From: Viridibacterium sediminicola
GTDB taxonomy: Bacteria; Pseudomonadota; Gammaproteobacteria; Burkholderiales; Rhodocyclaceae
Direction: 5' to 3'
NCBI RefSeq assembly: GCF_039631295.1
Contig: NZ_JBDIVE010000003.1
Span: forward strand, 124,001-188,000
DNA: 64,000 bases
How positions within the stretch are numbered: position 1 is the stretch's first letter; the number at the start of each line of letters is the position of its first letter. Positions 17,234 through 25,911 of this stretch are shown here, in pieces. The position numbers and the translations under genes were made by a program. The notes under the pieces were generated by a model, which was not told the origin of the DNA, did not search any database, and saw nothing but the letters and a program-made list of their open reading frames with translations.

Positions 17234-18211
17234 TCAGCTCTGCGTCTGGCCGAGCGTCATCACCTTGAGCATCAGGTCGCCCGAGCTGGGATTGCTGAGA
17301 ATCGGCGAGTAGACGCTGTTCATGCGGGTGATGAAGCTGGAGTTGTCGCGCATCTCGTAGAACTTCACGCCTTCCTTCTCCAGCTGCTTGCGGATGGTGG
17401 CGGTTTTCTGCGCCCAGATGGCGCGCATTTCGGTGGCTGAATCGCGGGCGGTCTGGCGTACCAGAGCTTGTTCGGCCGGCGTCAGCTTTTGCCACAGCTG
17501 GGTCGAGATGGCCAGCGCTTCGGGCACGACGCTGTAGTGGCTGATCGTGTAGTAGCGCGCCGATTTGTACTGCTCCGAGAGCTGGTAGGAGACGATATCG
17601 TTCTCGGCGGCGTCCAGACTGCCGTTGTCGAGCGCTGCGCGGACTTGTTCGTACGGCAGATTGACGGACTGGGCGCCCAGCGCTTCGAGCATGCGCTGCA
17701 ACTCGCTGCGATTGGCGACGCGCACCTTGAGGCCGGCCAGATCGCTGGCATAGCGCACCGGCTTGTTGCGCGAGAAGAAGTTGCGCGTGCCGCCGTCGTA
17801 CCAGGCAAGCACCACGAAGCCGCGCTGAGCCAGATTGCGTTCGAGGTTCTGGCCGATTTCGCCATCGAGGGTGCGGAACATGTGATCGGCATTCTTGAAG
17901 ATGAAGGGCAGGGACATCACCTTCATTTCCGGCACCGCCTGCGACAGCGCGCCATTGCTCAGTACGGCAAAGTCCAGTTCGCCGCTGCGGAACATGCTGA
18001 GCGCCTTTTTCTGGTCGCCGAGGTTGTCGGCCGAGAACAGCTTGCCGTCGAATTTGCCATTGCTGCGGCTGCGCAGCTGATCAAGAAAATAGTTCAGCCC
18101 CTGGTGATTGGGGTAGGCATCGCCCTGCAAAACCCAGGCTTTGAGTTCGGCGGCCTGGGCCGTCAGCTGCAGGCTTGCCGCAAGGGCCAGCACGAAAAGT
18201 TTGCGCCACAT
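17234..18211 (-). CDS. TRAP transporter solute-binding protein DctP (orphan)
   Basis: 325 residues with a signal peptide (MWRKLFVLALAASLQLTAQA, cleavage about residue 20). DctP-family features: ADNLGDQKKALSMFRSGELD, MSLPFIFKNADHMF, LAGLKVRVANRSELQRMLEA with the conserved Arg, and ALDNGSLDAAENDIVSY. It should bind a carboxylate-type solute in the periplasm. No DctQ or DctM membrane gene lies nearby, so it must work with a distant permease or as a sensor partner. A palindrome (18278-18291) sits about 67 nt upstream of its start. Confidence 0.88.
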   Translation of the reverse strand: MWRKLFVLALAASLQLTAQAAELKAWVLQGDAYPNHQGLNYFLDQLRSRSNGKFDGKLFSADNLGDQKKALSMFRSGELDFAVLSNGALSQAVPEMKVMSLPFIFKNADHMFRTLDGEIGQNLERNLAQRGFVVLAWYDGGTRNFFSRNKPVRYASDLAGLKVRVANRSELQRMLEALGAQSVNLPYEQVRAALDNGSLDAAENDIVSYQLSEQYKSARYYTISHYSVVPEALAISTQLWQKLTPAEQALVRQTARDSATEMRAIWAQKTATIRKQLEKEGVKFYEMRDNSSFITRMNSVYSPILSNPSSGDLMLKVMTLGQTQS

Positions 18212-18277
18212 GATGTGATTCCTCTGAAAACGGCGGATGTGTCTGACTCATCCATGGGCGCATTTTCGCATCGAGCC

Positions 18278-18291
18278 TAGGGAAAACCCTA
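18278..18291. promoter_or_regulatory. Perfect palindrome TAGGG-N4-CCCTA upstream of dctP
   Basis: TAGGGAAAACCCTA is a perfect inverted repeat with a 4-nt centre, 67 nt upstream of the dctP start. Spacing and form suit a dimeric regulator (LuxR/NarL-type response regulators bind comparable sites). The regulator is not identified. Confidence 0.4.
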
Positions 18292-18477
18292 ATGCCGTCG
18301 GCTATTGGAAGCTATAAATCCGATAAAAATCACTGGAACGATAAAGCGCAGGGCGTGCAGAGGCGCGCCGCTGCGCGCTTTGCAGCCGATTACGGGATTT
18401 CGGGGGGTGCGGGGCGAGCCGACGAATGGCGGCGAGCAGAGCTGTCAGGCAGCGCCTGATACCGGTGACATGCGATT

Positions 18478-18513
18478 GGCCAAGCCTGCGCGCTGGGGCG
18501 CGCAAGCTTGGCC
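18478..18513 (-). terminator. Hairpin after corC
   Basis: GGCCAAGC and GCGCGC pair with GCGCGC and GCTTGGCC around a short loop, with two small internal mismatches. It begins 5 nt after the corC stop on the minus strand. No T-tract follows, so it may be an mRNA 3'-end stabiliser or a weak terminator. Confidence 0.5.
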
Positions 18514-18518
18514 GGGGT

Positions 18519-19349
18519 TTATTCGCTGGCGTCGGGCAGGCGCTCGACCAGCAGGGTGTGCACGCGACGGCTGTCAGCACGCAGCACCTGGAAGCGCAGG
18601 GTGTCGAGCAGGATCACTTCACCGCGCTTGGGCAGGCGCCCGAGCTGCTGGATCACCAGACCGCCGACGGTATCGGCGTCGTCGGTGCTGTACTGGGTGC
18701 CGAAGGCGGCGTTGAAGTCATCGATCGCGGTGGTGGCCTTGACGCGGTGACGGCCAGCCTGGTCGGGGATGATGTTGTCGGCGTCTTCGTCGAAGTCGTA
18801 CTCGTCCTCGATGTCGCCGACGATCTGTTCGAGCACGTCCTCGATTGTCACCAGGCCGGCCACGCCGCCGTATTCGTCGACGACGATGGCCATGTGGTTG
18901 CGGCTGACGCGGAACTCGCGCAGCAACACGTTGAGGCGCTTGGATTCAGGGATGAAGACGGCCGGGCGCAGCATCTCGCGCAGATCGAAATCGGTGTCGC
19001 GGGCACGCAGCAGATCCTTGGCGAGGAGGATGCCGAGCACGTCGTCCTTGTTCTCGCCGACCACCGGGAAGCGTGAGTGGGAGGTTTCCAGCGCGAAGGC
19101 GAGGATGTCGTCGATACTTGAATCGATATCGAGGATGTCCATCTGCGCGCGCGGCACCATGATGTCGCGGACCTGAATGTCGGCAACATTGATGGCGCCT
19201 TCGATGATCGACAGCGCGTCGGCATCGAAGAGATTGCGCTCGTACGCGGCGTGGAGGAGCTCGATCAGCTCCTCGCGGTCTTCAGGCTCGCGGGTGAGCA
19301 GGGCTGAGAGACGTTCAAGAAAACTCGGGCGACTACTGGAAGGGTCCAT
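18519..19349 (-). CDS. corC: CorC/YbeX family CBS-domain protein
   Basis: 276 residues. There is an acidic N-terminal helix region, then a CBS pair (VRDIMVPRAQMDILDID at about 60 and VVGENKDDVLGILLAKDLL), ending with VDEYGGVAGLVTIEDVLEQI, and the C-terminal transporter-associated CorC_HlyC domain (TVGGLVIQQLGRLPKRGEVI). Named for a link to Mg/Co efflux. In E. coli the homologue ybeX lies after ybeY, as here, and is associated with ribosome or heat-shock physiology. Start ATG 19349; 90 nt separate it from ybeY. Confidence 0.92.
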   Translation of the reverse strand: MDPSSSRPSFLERLSALLTREPEDREELIELLHAAYERNLFDADALSIIEGAINVADIQVRDIMVPRAQMDILDIDSSIDDILAFALETSHSRFPVVGENKDDVLGILLAKDLLRARDTDFDLREMLRPAVFIPESKRLNVLLREFRVSRNHMAIVVDEYGGVAGLVTIEDVLEQIVGDIEDEYDFDEDADNIIPDQAGRHRVKATTAIDDFNAAFGTQYSTDDADTVGGLVIQQLGRLPKRGEVILLDTLRFQVLRADSRRVHTLLVERLPDASE

Positions 19350-19439
19350 TTCTGTTGGGTGGAAGTGAAGGGTGAGGAGTGAGGAGTCCCGGCGGGCGGC
19401 CCTCAGCCGTCGCGCTCCTTACTCCGCATTCCTGACACC

Positions 19440-19892
19440 TCACTGGTAAGGATCAGGATAACCGAGTTTTGCCATTACATCTTGTTCGATGCCTTCCATT
19501 TCGGCGGCTTGCTCCGCATCTTCATGGTCGTGACCGCACAGATGCAGGATGCCGTGCACGATCAGATGGGCGCAATGCGCCTCGACGCTCTTGCCCTGTT
19601 CGGCTGCTTCGCGCACCACCACGGCCCAGCACAGCACCAGATCGCCGCTGAGCACCGGCAGGGTTTCGTACGGAAAGGACAGCACATTGGTGGCGTAATC
19701 TTTGGCGCGCCAGCTGTTGTTGAGCGTGCGGCCTTCTTCTTCATCGACAAAGCGCACCGTGATATTGCCCGGGCCATTGCCGACGGCGCGGATCCATTGC
19801 CGCAGCTGGCTGCGCGAGGGCAGGCCGGTTTTGTCGGCGAGGGCGTACTGGACGTTCAGATCGAGGCGGGCGGCAGGGCTTTGGCGGGGCAT
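19440..19892 (-). CDS. ybeY: Endoribonuclease YbeY (rRNA maturation factor)
   Basis: 150 residues from ATG 19892; the open frame continues to 19994 but that extension has no family likeness. YbeY is a zinc-dependent single-strand endonuclease for 16S rRNA 3'-end maturation and ribosome quality control. The metal motif HLIVHGILHLCGHDHE (about residues 113-128) has the three histidines, and TLNNSWRAKDYATNVLSFPY is the other family signature. Upstream is a repeat element, not phoH, which normally precedes ybeY. Confidence 0.93.
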   Translation of the reverse strand: MPRQSPAARLDLNVQYALADKTGLPSRSQLRQWIRAVGNGPGNITVRFVDEEEGRTLNNSWRAKDYATNVLSFPYETLPVLSGDLVLCWAVVVREAAEQGKSVEAHCAHLIVHGILHLCGHDHEDAEQAAEMEGIEQDVMAKLGYPDPYQ

Positions 19893-20262
19893 TGGTGCAG
19901 GTCTTTGTAGAAGGGCCGCCATGGTGTGGCAGCGGTGGCGTGCTGTCAAATCTGCGCCGGGCGCAGGCATCAAAAAGCCCCGCTCAGCGCGCAATACCGT
20001 TCAGTTAGGCTATGCGCATGTTTGATGCGCTGGGTTTGGACGCAAAGGACGCAAAGGACGCAAAGGGCGCAAAGGGCGCAAAGGAAAAGCAAAGGTCCAC
20101 AAAGGAAAACGATTTTTTGGTTTCCTTTGCGGACCTTCTGTCTTTCTTCGCGTCCTTTGCGTTGAAAATCCGTCGCCCAAAAACTGAATAGGTCTTAACT
20201 GAACTGCATTGCCGCTCAGCACGGGGCTGAGCGGGGCTTTGGGCGCACGTGCAGCGCTGTGA
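19893..20262. other. Intergenic region between rhlE and ybeY
   Basis: 370 nt. It is dominated by the palindromic CGCAAAGG repeat (20036-20170). The remainder, next to ybeY, has no convincing gene and presumably contains the ybeY-corC promoter. Confidence 0.55.
20036..20170. repeat. CGCAAAGG palindromic repeat, copy 1
   Basis: Five head-to-tail 9-nt units (three ACGCAAAGG, two GCGCAAAGG) occupy 20040-20084. Next comes a long inverted repeat in which AAGGTCC-A-CAAAGGAAA pairs with TTTCCTTTG-C-GGACCTT around an AT-rich loop, and then a distal arm CGCGTCCTTTGCG. The right end GGATTTTC on the complementary strand matches the left ends of the copies at 57801 and 59474, so this copy is inverted relative to them. 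Confidence 0.75.
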
Positions 20263-21897
20263 TCAGGCCAGCTTGCGCAGCGCGTTGAGGCCGCGGGCGA
20301 AGACTTCGCGCAGCGGGTTGCCACCGTTGCCGCTCAAGCCGCCCTTGTCGCCTTCACGCTTGCGTGCGTCGGCGGCCGGGGCTGCGCTGCGATCAGTGCG
20401 GCGCGAATCGTTCTGGCGCACAAGTGTGCCATCGGCATTGCGACGCGGCGCCGGCGCCGGCGCATCGCTGCGCGGCTTGCTGCGCTGGCCTTCGCCCGGC
20501 TTGCGTGCAGCACCGGCATTGGCGCTGCGCGGAGCACGATTGCCATCGGCGGCGCCTTCGCGACGAGCTGCCTGCGGTGCATTGCCATCGGCGCGACGCG
20601 GTTGTGCGGCGCGTGCCTCAGCGGAGCGCGACGCCCCCCGTTGTCCTTCAGCGGCACGCGGTGCGCTGCGCGGCTGGGCGCTACGGCCTTCGCCACGACC
20701 CTGGCCCTGGCGACCACGACCTTGCGGTGCGCGCGGCGGGCGGGCATCGCTGTCATCGGCGACCACCGGCATGTCGAACACCGGCACGGCGATGCGCGGC
20801 AGCTGGCGCTTGATCAGTTTTTCGATGTCGGAGAGGTATTTCGATTCTTCGCGATCCACCAGCGACAAAGCCTCGCCGCTGGAGCCGGCACGGCCGGTGC
20901 GGCCGATGCGGTGCACATAGTCTTCCGGCACGTTCGGCAGCTCGAAGTTCACCACGTGCGGCAGTTCCGAGATGTCCAGACCGCGTGCGGCGATGTCGGT
21001 CGCCACCAGCACTTGCAGGTCGCCCGATTTGAACTCGGCCAGCGCGCGGGTACGGGCGTTCTGGCTCTTGTTGCCGTGAATGGCCAGCGACGGAATGCCG
21101 CCCTTGGTCAATTGTTCGGCGAGGCGGTTGGCGCCGTGCTTGGTGCGTGTGAACACCAGCACCTGGAACCACTGCTGTTCCTTGATCAGGTGGGCGAGTA
21201 CGTGGCGCTTGGCCTTCTGCTCGACCAGCATGACCTTCTGTTCGACCAGCTCGGTGGTGGTGTTGCGGCGTGCCACTTCGATCATCGAGGGCTTGTTGAG
21301 GAGGCCGTCGGCGAGCGTCTTGATCTCGTCCGAGAAGGTGGCCGAGAAGAGCAGGTTCTGGCGCTTCTTGGGCAGCAGGGCGAGCACCTTCTTGATGTCG
21401 CGGATGAAGCCCATGTCGAGCATGCGGTCGGCTTCATCGAGGATCAGGATTTCAACTTGCGACAGATCCACGGTCTTCTGCTGTACGTGGTCGAGCAGGC
21501 GGCCCGGCGTGGCAACGAGGATGTCCACGCCACGGCGCAGCGCGCTGATCTGCGGATTGATGCTGACGCCACCGAAGATCACGATGGACTTCAGGTCGAG
21601 GTACTTGCCGTATTCGCGCACGCTCTCTTCGACTTGTGCGGCGAGTTCGCGCGTCGGCGTCAGCACCAGGGCGCGGATCGCACCGGGGCGGCTGGCGCTG
21701 GTGGTGGACAGGCGTTGCAGGATCGGCAGGGTGAAGCCGGCGGTCTTGCCGGTGCCGGTCTGTGCGCCGGCCAGCAGGTCGCCACCCGAGAGCACGGCGG
21801 GAATGGCCTGTGCCTGGATCGGCGTAGGAATGGTGTAACCGCGCTCGCTAACGGCGCGGACGATGGGCTCACTGAGCCCGAGGGAAGCAAAAGACAT
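20263..21897 (-). CDS. rhlE: DEAD-box RNA helicase RhlE
   Basis: 544 residues from ATG 21897 (GGAG ribosome site); an open frame to 21948 is ignored. Core motifs: Q-motif YTIPTPIQAQAIPA, Walker A AQTGTGKTAGF, PTRELA, ILDEADRMLDMGF, SATF, and HRIGRTGRAG, all within the first 375 residues. The last 170 residues are a low-complexity Arg/Ala/Pro/Gly/Gln tail typical of RhlE, an RNA-binding extension, closing with NPLREVFARGLNALRKLA. It unwinds RNA in ribosome assembly and mRNA decay. It has a 450-nt leader. Confidence 0.93.
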   Translation of the reverse strand: MSFASLGLSEPIVRAVSERGYTIPTPIQAQAIPAVLSGGDLLAGAQTGTGKTAGFTLPILQRLSTTSASRPGAIRALVLTPTRELAAQVEESVREYGKYLDLKSIVIFGGVSINPQISALRRGVDILVATPGRLLDHVQQKTVDLSQVEILILDEADRMLDMGFIRDIKKVLALLPKKRQNLLFSATFSDEIKTLADGLLNKPSMIEVARRNTTTELVEQKVMLVEQKAKRHVLAHLIKEQQWFQVLVFTRTKHGANRLAEQLTKGGIPSLAIHGNKSQNARTRALAEFKSGDLQVLVATDIAARGLDISELPHVVNFELPNVPEDYVHRIGRTGRAGSSGEALSLVDREESKYLSDIEKLIKRQLPRIAVPVFDMPVVADDSDARPPRAPQGRGRQGQGRGEGRSAQPRSAPRAAEGQRGASRSAEARAAQPRRADGNAPQAARREGAADGNRAPRSANAGAARKPGEGQRSKPRSDAPAPAPRRNADGTLVRQNDSRRTDRSAAPAADARKREGDKGGLSGNGGNPLREVFARGLNALRKLA

Positions 21898-22392
21898 GGC
21901 ACTCCAATGGGGAGATGACTGCGTCGACCCGTCACTTCGAGGTGACACCAGTCGAGGAGGACGAAGCAGTTTATGTTGGGTCTCCGCCCCGGTCCTGGTG
22001 GACCGGCTTGTCCCGCGATGGGGGCCAATTCAATCTTGCGGCGTACCGGCGATGGAATCGAGAGACTTCAGACAGTGGCGAGGGGACTGGTAATCATTGC
22101 CACTGGCGCGCAGTGTGCCTGAATCTCGCTGGAAGGCAAGGATTAGTTTCGGCGCTGCGCTCACAGGCGAGAAGGGGCGTGTGGGAGTAGCGTACTTGAG
22201 CCTGCACATCGGGAAATCACCACGGTACGGAATGCTTTCACCCTCCGCCTTACGTCCGCAACGAATCCGTGGGCGATACGAAGTTTAGGCTTCGTTGCCG
22301 TTCAGGGCAATGGCGTTGGCTTGACATGAAATGTATTGATGGCGCCGTGCAGTGCGGGGGATGTTGCCTGATCCCCCGCCCCTTGCGCGGGT
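21898..22392. other. rhlE leader region, no convincing gene
   Basis: About 495 nt. Two hairpins lie near rhlE: CGAC/GTCAC pairing with GTGAC/GTCG around TTCGAG at 21925-21954, and CCGGTCC-TGGT-GGACCGG at 21989-22006. The far end holds the terminator hairpin of the outer-membrane gene (22354-22379). Short open frames on both strands have no family likeness. It most likely carries the rhlE promoter and a long 5' UTR, which cold-responsive helicase genes often have. Confidence 0.5.
22354..22379 (-). terminator. Hairpin after the TIGR02001 outer-membrane gene
   Basis: GCGGGGGAT and ATCCCCCGC form a perfect 9-bp stem with an 8-nt loop, 13 nt after the stop of the minus-strand gene at 22393. There is no clear T-tract. 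Confidence 0.55.
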
Positions 22393-23208
22393 TCAGAAGG
22401 TTTTGCTCAGTGTCAGGGAGACGCGCGATTTGCCGACGTCATAGGTGTCGCTGAGCTTGTAGTTGGAAGGCGTCTGGTTGAAGAAAGAACTTGCCAGATT
22501 GCGGGTCCAGGCGATGTTGGCTGCCCAGTCATTGGCAAAGCGCTTGCCCAGGCTGAGGCGCACATCGGAGAAGTCCGGGTCGGTGGTGCCACCCGCCGTT
22601 GGCGTGCTGAGCTTGGCTTTGACGTGCTGGTGGCCGAAGTGCAGCCCGGCTGTGAAGTCTTGCGGCAGCGGAATGTCGGCATTGACTTCGAAGTAGGTCG
22701 AGCCCTTGCTCTTGCCGGTGTAGCCCGTTTTGGTATTGAAGCCAAGCAGGTCAGTCAGGCTGTAGCTGAGTTTGGCGCTGAGCCATTTGTAGCTCAGCGC
22801 GGCATTGGCTTCGGTGAAGTCGTATTTCTGGCTGTCGAATTGCGCATAGGTGACCTTGTTATAGTTGGCGCCGGGATAGAAAACATGGATCGCACCCAGG
22901 ACATAGCCGATGTCATCGGTGATCGCGCCGCGATAGCCGCCCGACAGATCGATTTCGGTATGGCCGCCAGCGTATTGCTTGGGGCTGATGTTCGACGCCC
23001 ACAGGCTGGCGAAGGCGCCGGAAGCGTGAGCGTAATCAATGCTCGCTTGCGCGGCCGGTGATCCCCATGTCTGCGTCATGCCACGGAAAATGTAGTCCGA
23101 GGCGTAGGTGGCGGTCATCGTCAGGGCGGGCGGCGTAGCGGCTTCTTCGCCGTGGGCGCTGTGACAGAGCGCAAGCAGCGCGGCGATCAGAATCTTGTTG
23201 TGTTGCAT
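22393..23208 (-). CDS. TorF-family putative porin (TIGR02001)
   Basis: 271 residues from ATG 23208, which has an AGGAG ribosome site; an open frame to 23277 is not needed. Signal peptide MQHNKILIAALLALCHSAHG, cleavage about residue 20. The mature start TMTATYASDYIFRGMTQTWG is the hallmark of this outer-membrane family (PF09694), which forms a beta barrel; many alternating polar/aromatic strands follow and it ends with the outer-membrane-type C-terminal Phe (LTLSKTF). Function of the family is poorly known. It follows the APC permease by 127 nt on the same strand. Confidence 0.85.
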   Translation of the reverse strand: MQHNKILIAALLALCHSAHGEEAATPPALTMTATYASDYIFRGMTQTWGSPAAQASIDYAHASGAFASLWASNISPKQYAGGHTEIDLSGGYRGAITDDIGYVLGAIHVFYPGANYNKVTYAQFDSQKYDFTEANAALSYKWLSAKLSYSLTDLLGFNTKTGYTGKSKGSTYFEVNADIPLPQDFTAGLHFGHQHVKAKLSTPTAGGTTDPDFSDVRLSLGKRFANDWAANIAWTRNLASSFFNQTPSNYKLSDTYDVGKSRVSLTLSKTF

Positions 23209-23335
23209 GGTGGGGCTCCTTGTGGGTATTGCTGTAGAAATGAAGGCGTTGCAAGGCGCAGCCGTCCCCCGCTGCACGGGCCGCGAGGCCGGTGCAGACA
23301 GAGTGCGACTGTGGGTGTGTGGCTGGAGGGCCGCG

Positions 23336-24772
23336 TCAGGCGACCGACTCGACCAGCTTTTGCAGGCGCGCGTAGCGCGCTGGAAAGACCTGACTGATCA
23401 GCCAGGCCAAGCCGTAGCCCAGTGCGGCAGTGCCAAAGACCAGGTAGGGCAGGCTGAAGATGGCGTGCGAATCGCTGCCGCTGAGTACGTTGAGGTTCTC
23501 GATCACCTTGATCAGAGCCACGCTGAGGCCGATGGCCGCCAGCGCTGGCGCCAGCTGGCTGCTCCAGAACGATGCCTTGATCTGCGGATGCTGGCGGAAG
23601 AACAGGATCACGGCGACCGATACCGCTGCCTGCAGCAACAGGATGGACAGCGTGCAGATCGCCGAGCACCAGGCGAAGACGTGCTGCATCGGATCGAGCG
23701 CAGCCAGACCGCAGCCGAGCATCAGCGCAATCATCACCAGGCTTTGCACCAGACTGGCCATCCAGGGCGTGCCGAATTCCTTGTGCGTGCGCGCCAGACC
23801 CTGCCACAGAAAGCCGTCACGACTGATCGAGAAGAGATAGCGCGAGATCGTGTTGTGAAAAGCCTGCGTAGCTGCAAACAGGCTGGTGATCAGCAACACC
23901 GACATCATCTCGACCGCCCATTGCCCGACATACTGTTCGGTCATCACGAAGATGAAGCGGCCGGGGTCTTTGCCTACGATCTCCAGCAGCGCAGCAGGGC
24001 CTGTTGCCTGCACGAAGGCCCAGGACACGAAGGTGAAGAACAGGGTGATCAGCGCCACTGCCAGCAAGGTGGCGCGTGGCACGGCCTTCTCCGGATCGCG
24101 GCATTCCTCCGAATAGATGGCAGTTGCTTCGAAGCCGACAAAGCAGCTGATCGCAAAGATCAGGCCGATGCCGATAGCGCCGCTGAAGCTGGCTTGCGGC
24201 GTGAATGAGCTGAATTCCAGCGTCCCCGTCGCGCCGCCGTGCACGACGATGCTGAGTGCTGTGAGGATGACAATGCCAACTTCGGCCAGCATCAGGAGGC
24301 CCAGCAGCTTTCCGCCGAGCTCGACCTTGGCGACGCCGAGCGCGAGGACCACGCCCAGCATCAGCACGGAACAGATCCACCATGGCATCGCGAGGCCAAA
24401 GTGATCGCTGAGGAACATGCTGGTCATGAAGCCGAACATCGCCGCGACTGAAATCTGGATCGCCGTGTAGGCGAGCAGCGCGATCTTCAGGCCGGCGAGG
24501 CCGAATTTGGGACCTAGACTCGATGATATATAGGAATAGAAGGCGCCCGCATTGACGACGTGGCGACTCATGGTGACGAAGCCGACGGCAAACAGCGCCA
24601 GGATCAAGCCGGCCATCACGTAGATGCCGGGCATGCCGACGCCATTGCCAGCGAGGAAGGCGATGGGCAGCGCGCCGACGATGCCGGTCAGCGGCGAGGC
24701 GGCCGCGACGACAAAGAAAACGAGTGACCACAGCCCCAGGCTGTTTTTCTTAAGCTGATTGTTTGAACTCAT
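23336..24772 (-). CDS. APC-family amino acid/amine permease
   Basis: 478 residues and about 12 membrane helices. APC superfamily signatures: GLWSLVFFVVAAASPLTGIV at the N-terminus, GAFYSYISSSLGPKFGL, and CFVGFEATAIYSEECRDPEKA (first 20 positions, about residue 208), with the conserved Glu. It should import an amino acid or amine with protons. It follows an EutR-like AraC gene and may be its target. The exact substrate cannot be read; position near amidase and PuuB-like genes suggests an amine, amide or amino acid. Confidence 0.85.
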   Translation of the reverse strand: MSSNNQLKKNSLGLWSLVFFVVAAASPLTGIVGALPIAFLAGNGVGMPGIYVMAGLILALFAVGFVTMSRHVVNAGAFYSYISSSLGPKFGLAGLKIALLAYTAIQISVAAMFGFMTSMFLSDHFGLAMPWWICSVLMLGVVLALGVAKVELGGKLLGLLMLAEVGIVILTALSIVVHGGATGTLEFSSFTPQASFSGAIGIGLIFAISCFVGFEATAIYSEECRDPEKAVPRATLLAVALITLFFTFVSWAFVQATGPAALLEIVGKDPGRFIFVMTEQYVGQWAVEMMSVLLITSLFAATQAFHNTISRYLFSISRDGFLWQGLARTHKEFGTPWMASLVQSLVMIALMLGCGLAALDPMQHVFAWCSAICTLSILLLQAAVSVAVILFFRQHPQIKASFWSSQLAPALAAIGLSVALIKVIENLNVLSGSDSHAIFSLPYLVFGTAALGYGLAWLISQVFPARYARLQKLVESVA

Positions 24773-24829
24773 GACTCACTCCGGTTGGGATGTGAGTTGA
24801 GTATGCAGAGCGTGCCGCCCTGATCGATA

Positions 24830-25810
24830 TCAAGAACTGGCGAACATTGCCCTGCTATGCGCCTGCCTGCCCGCGATTTGCGCCGTCATCGATGGCAGTT
24901 CATTGAACAGACGTCGATAGTCGGCCGCAAACTGCGACAGATGCCAGAAGCCCCAGTTGCTGGCGATGTCGGCAATGCTTTGCTGCGTGTTGCAGCGCTG
25001 CAGATCGCGTCGCACCGCATTGAGCCGTACGATCTTGAGAAAGGCGCCGGGGCTTTCGCCGACGACTTGTTCGAAGCACTCCTGCAAGGTTCTGCGCGAG
25101 GTGTGTGTTTGGGCGCAGAGATCCGTTACGGTGATCGGCTCGCCGGCATTCTCGAAGACGAATTTCTGCGCCTTGCCGACCACCTGGCGCGCCTTGTCGC
25201 GGCTGAGTTTGCGGCTTGCCTTCTCGCCTGCGATGCAGTGGATCACCAGACCGGAAAGATCGCTGAGAAATTGCTTGCGCGCTTCCTGTTTGGCCAGCTG
25301 CAAAGGATGCTCGGCCAGTACGGCGATGGCACTGCCGATGCGCTGGCGCAGAAACTGCGCCTGGTCGGGCGCATGGCGCGTGCTCAGCGGCGGCTCCACG
25401 AGTTCTTCATCGAGCAGCAGCAAGGGAATGCTGATCGACAGCAAGGTGCTCGACTGCGGTGTGCTTACTTGCAGCTCGCTGCCACGGTACATGCACATCA
25501 CGTGATCGAGGCCGATCTGCTCCCCTTGCCAGCGCGCCTCACCGGACAAATGCTCGAATACGCCAAAGCAAATGCTGTCAGGCCGTGCATGGCCACTCTG
25601 GAACACCGCCTGCGAGAGTTCTTCCTTGAAAAGCTGGACACCCTCGACCCAGGCTTCACGCAGATGCCCTTCGAAGCTGCCGCGCGAGAGCTGGTCGTAA
25701 CGCAGCGACCAGTCGCGAATCAGGCGCGACTGGTCAGCGACATCCTTGATTCTGGACGCTGCGCTGTAGTGCAGTGCCGGCGCAGGTGTCTTGTTCAGGT
25801 CGTGGCGCAT
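24830..25810 (-). CDS. AraC-family regulator, EutR-like (copy 1)
   Basis: 326 residues from ATG 25810; the open frame to 25969 overlaps the amidase gene and its extra 53 residues look unconserved. The N-terminal 200 residues are a sensor-like domain (SLRYDQLSRGSFEGHLRE), the C-terminal 100 a double helix-turn-helix (VTDLCAQTHTSRRTLQECFE; FLKIVRLNAVRRDLQR). The end NWGFWHLSQFAADYRRLFNE closely resembles the end of EutR, the ethanolamine regulator. It is a paralogue of the regulator at 29818. It lies between the amidase and permease genes on the same strand and probably controls them. Confidence 0.85.
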   Translation of the reverse strand: MRHDLNKTPAPALHYSAASRIKDVADQSRLIRDWSLRYDQLSRGSFEGHLREAWVEGVQLFKEELSQAVFQSGHARPDSICFGVFEHLSGEARWQGEQIGLDHVMCMYRGSELQVSTPQSSTLLSISIPLLLLDEELVEPPLSTRHAPDQAQFLRQRIGSAIAVLAEHPLQLAKQEARKQFLSDLSGLVIHCIAGEKASRKLSRDKARQVVGKAQKFVFENAGEPITVTDLCAQTHTSRRTLQECFEQVVGESPGAFLKIVRLNAVRRDLQRCNTQQSIADIASNWGFWHLSQFAADYRRLFNELPSMTAQIAGRQAHSRAMFASS

Positions 25811-25911
25811 CTTCCATTTTCCAGTACGGAGTTGCGCTGCAAACACAGCGCTCACGCCAGGGAAGAAGCAGGAATTGCGCCACGACGGGCGGTAAGGATG
25901 TCCAGCACGCA

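Larger units (their letters stand above)
18212..18518. other. Intergenic region between corC and dctP
   Basis: About 300 nt with no convincing gene. It holds the upstream region of dctP, with the palindrome at 18278-18291 and an AT-rich patch near 18305-18330. The corC hairpin lies at 18478-18513. Short open frames here have no family likeness. Confidence 0.6.

Noticed and set aside
20036..20170. Tandem 9-nt units as a CRISPR array
   Set aside because: Units are 9 nt with no spacers and belong to a palindromic element found two more times; no cas genes are present.
21898..22392. Possible cobalamin riboswitch (GCCACTG followed by GGAAGG near 22098-22137)
   Set aside because: The upstream core (GCTGCCCCCGCAAC-type) and the B12 box are absent, and the flanking genes are not corrinoid genes.
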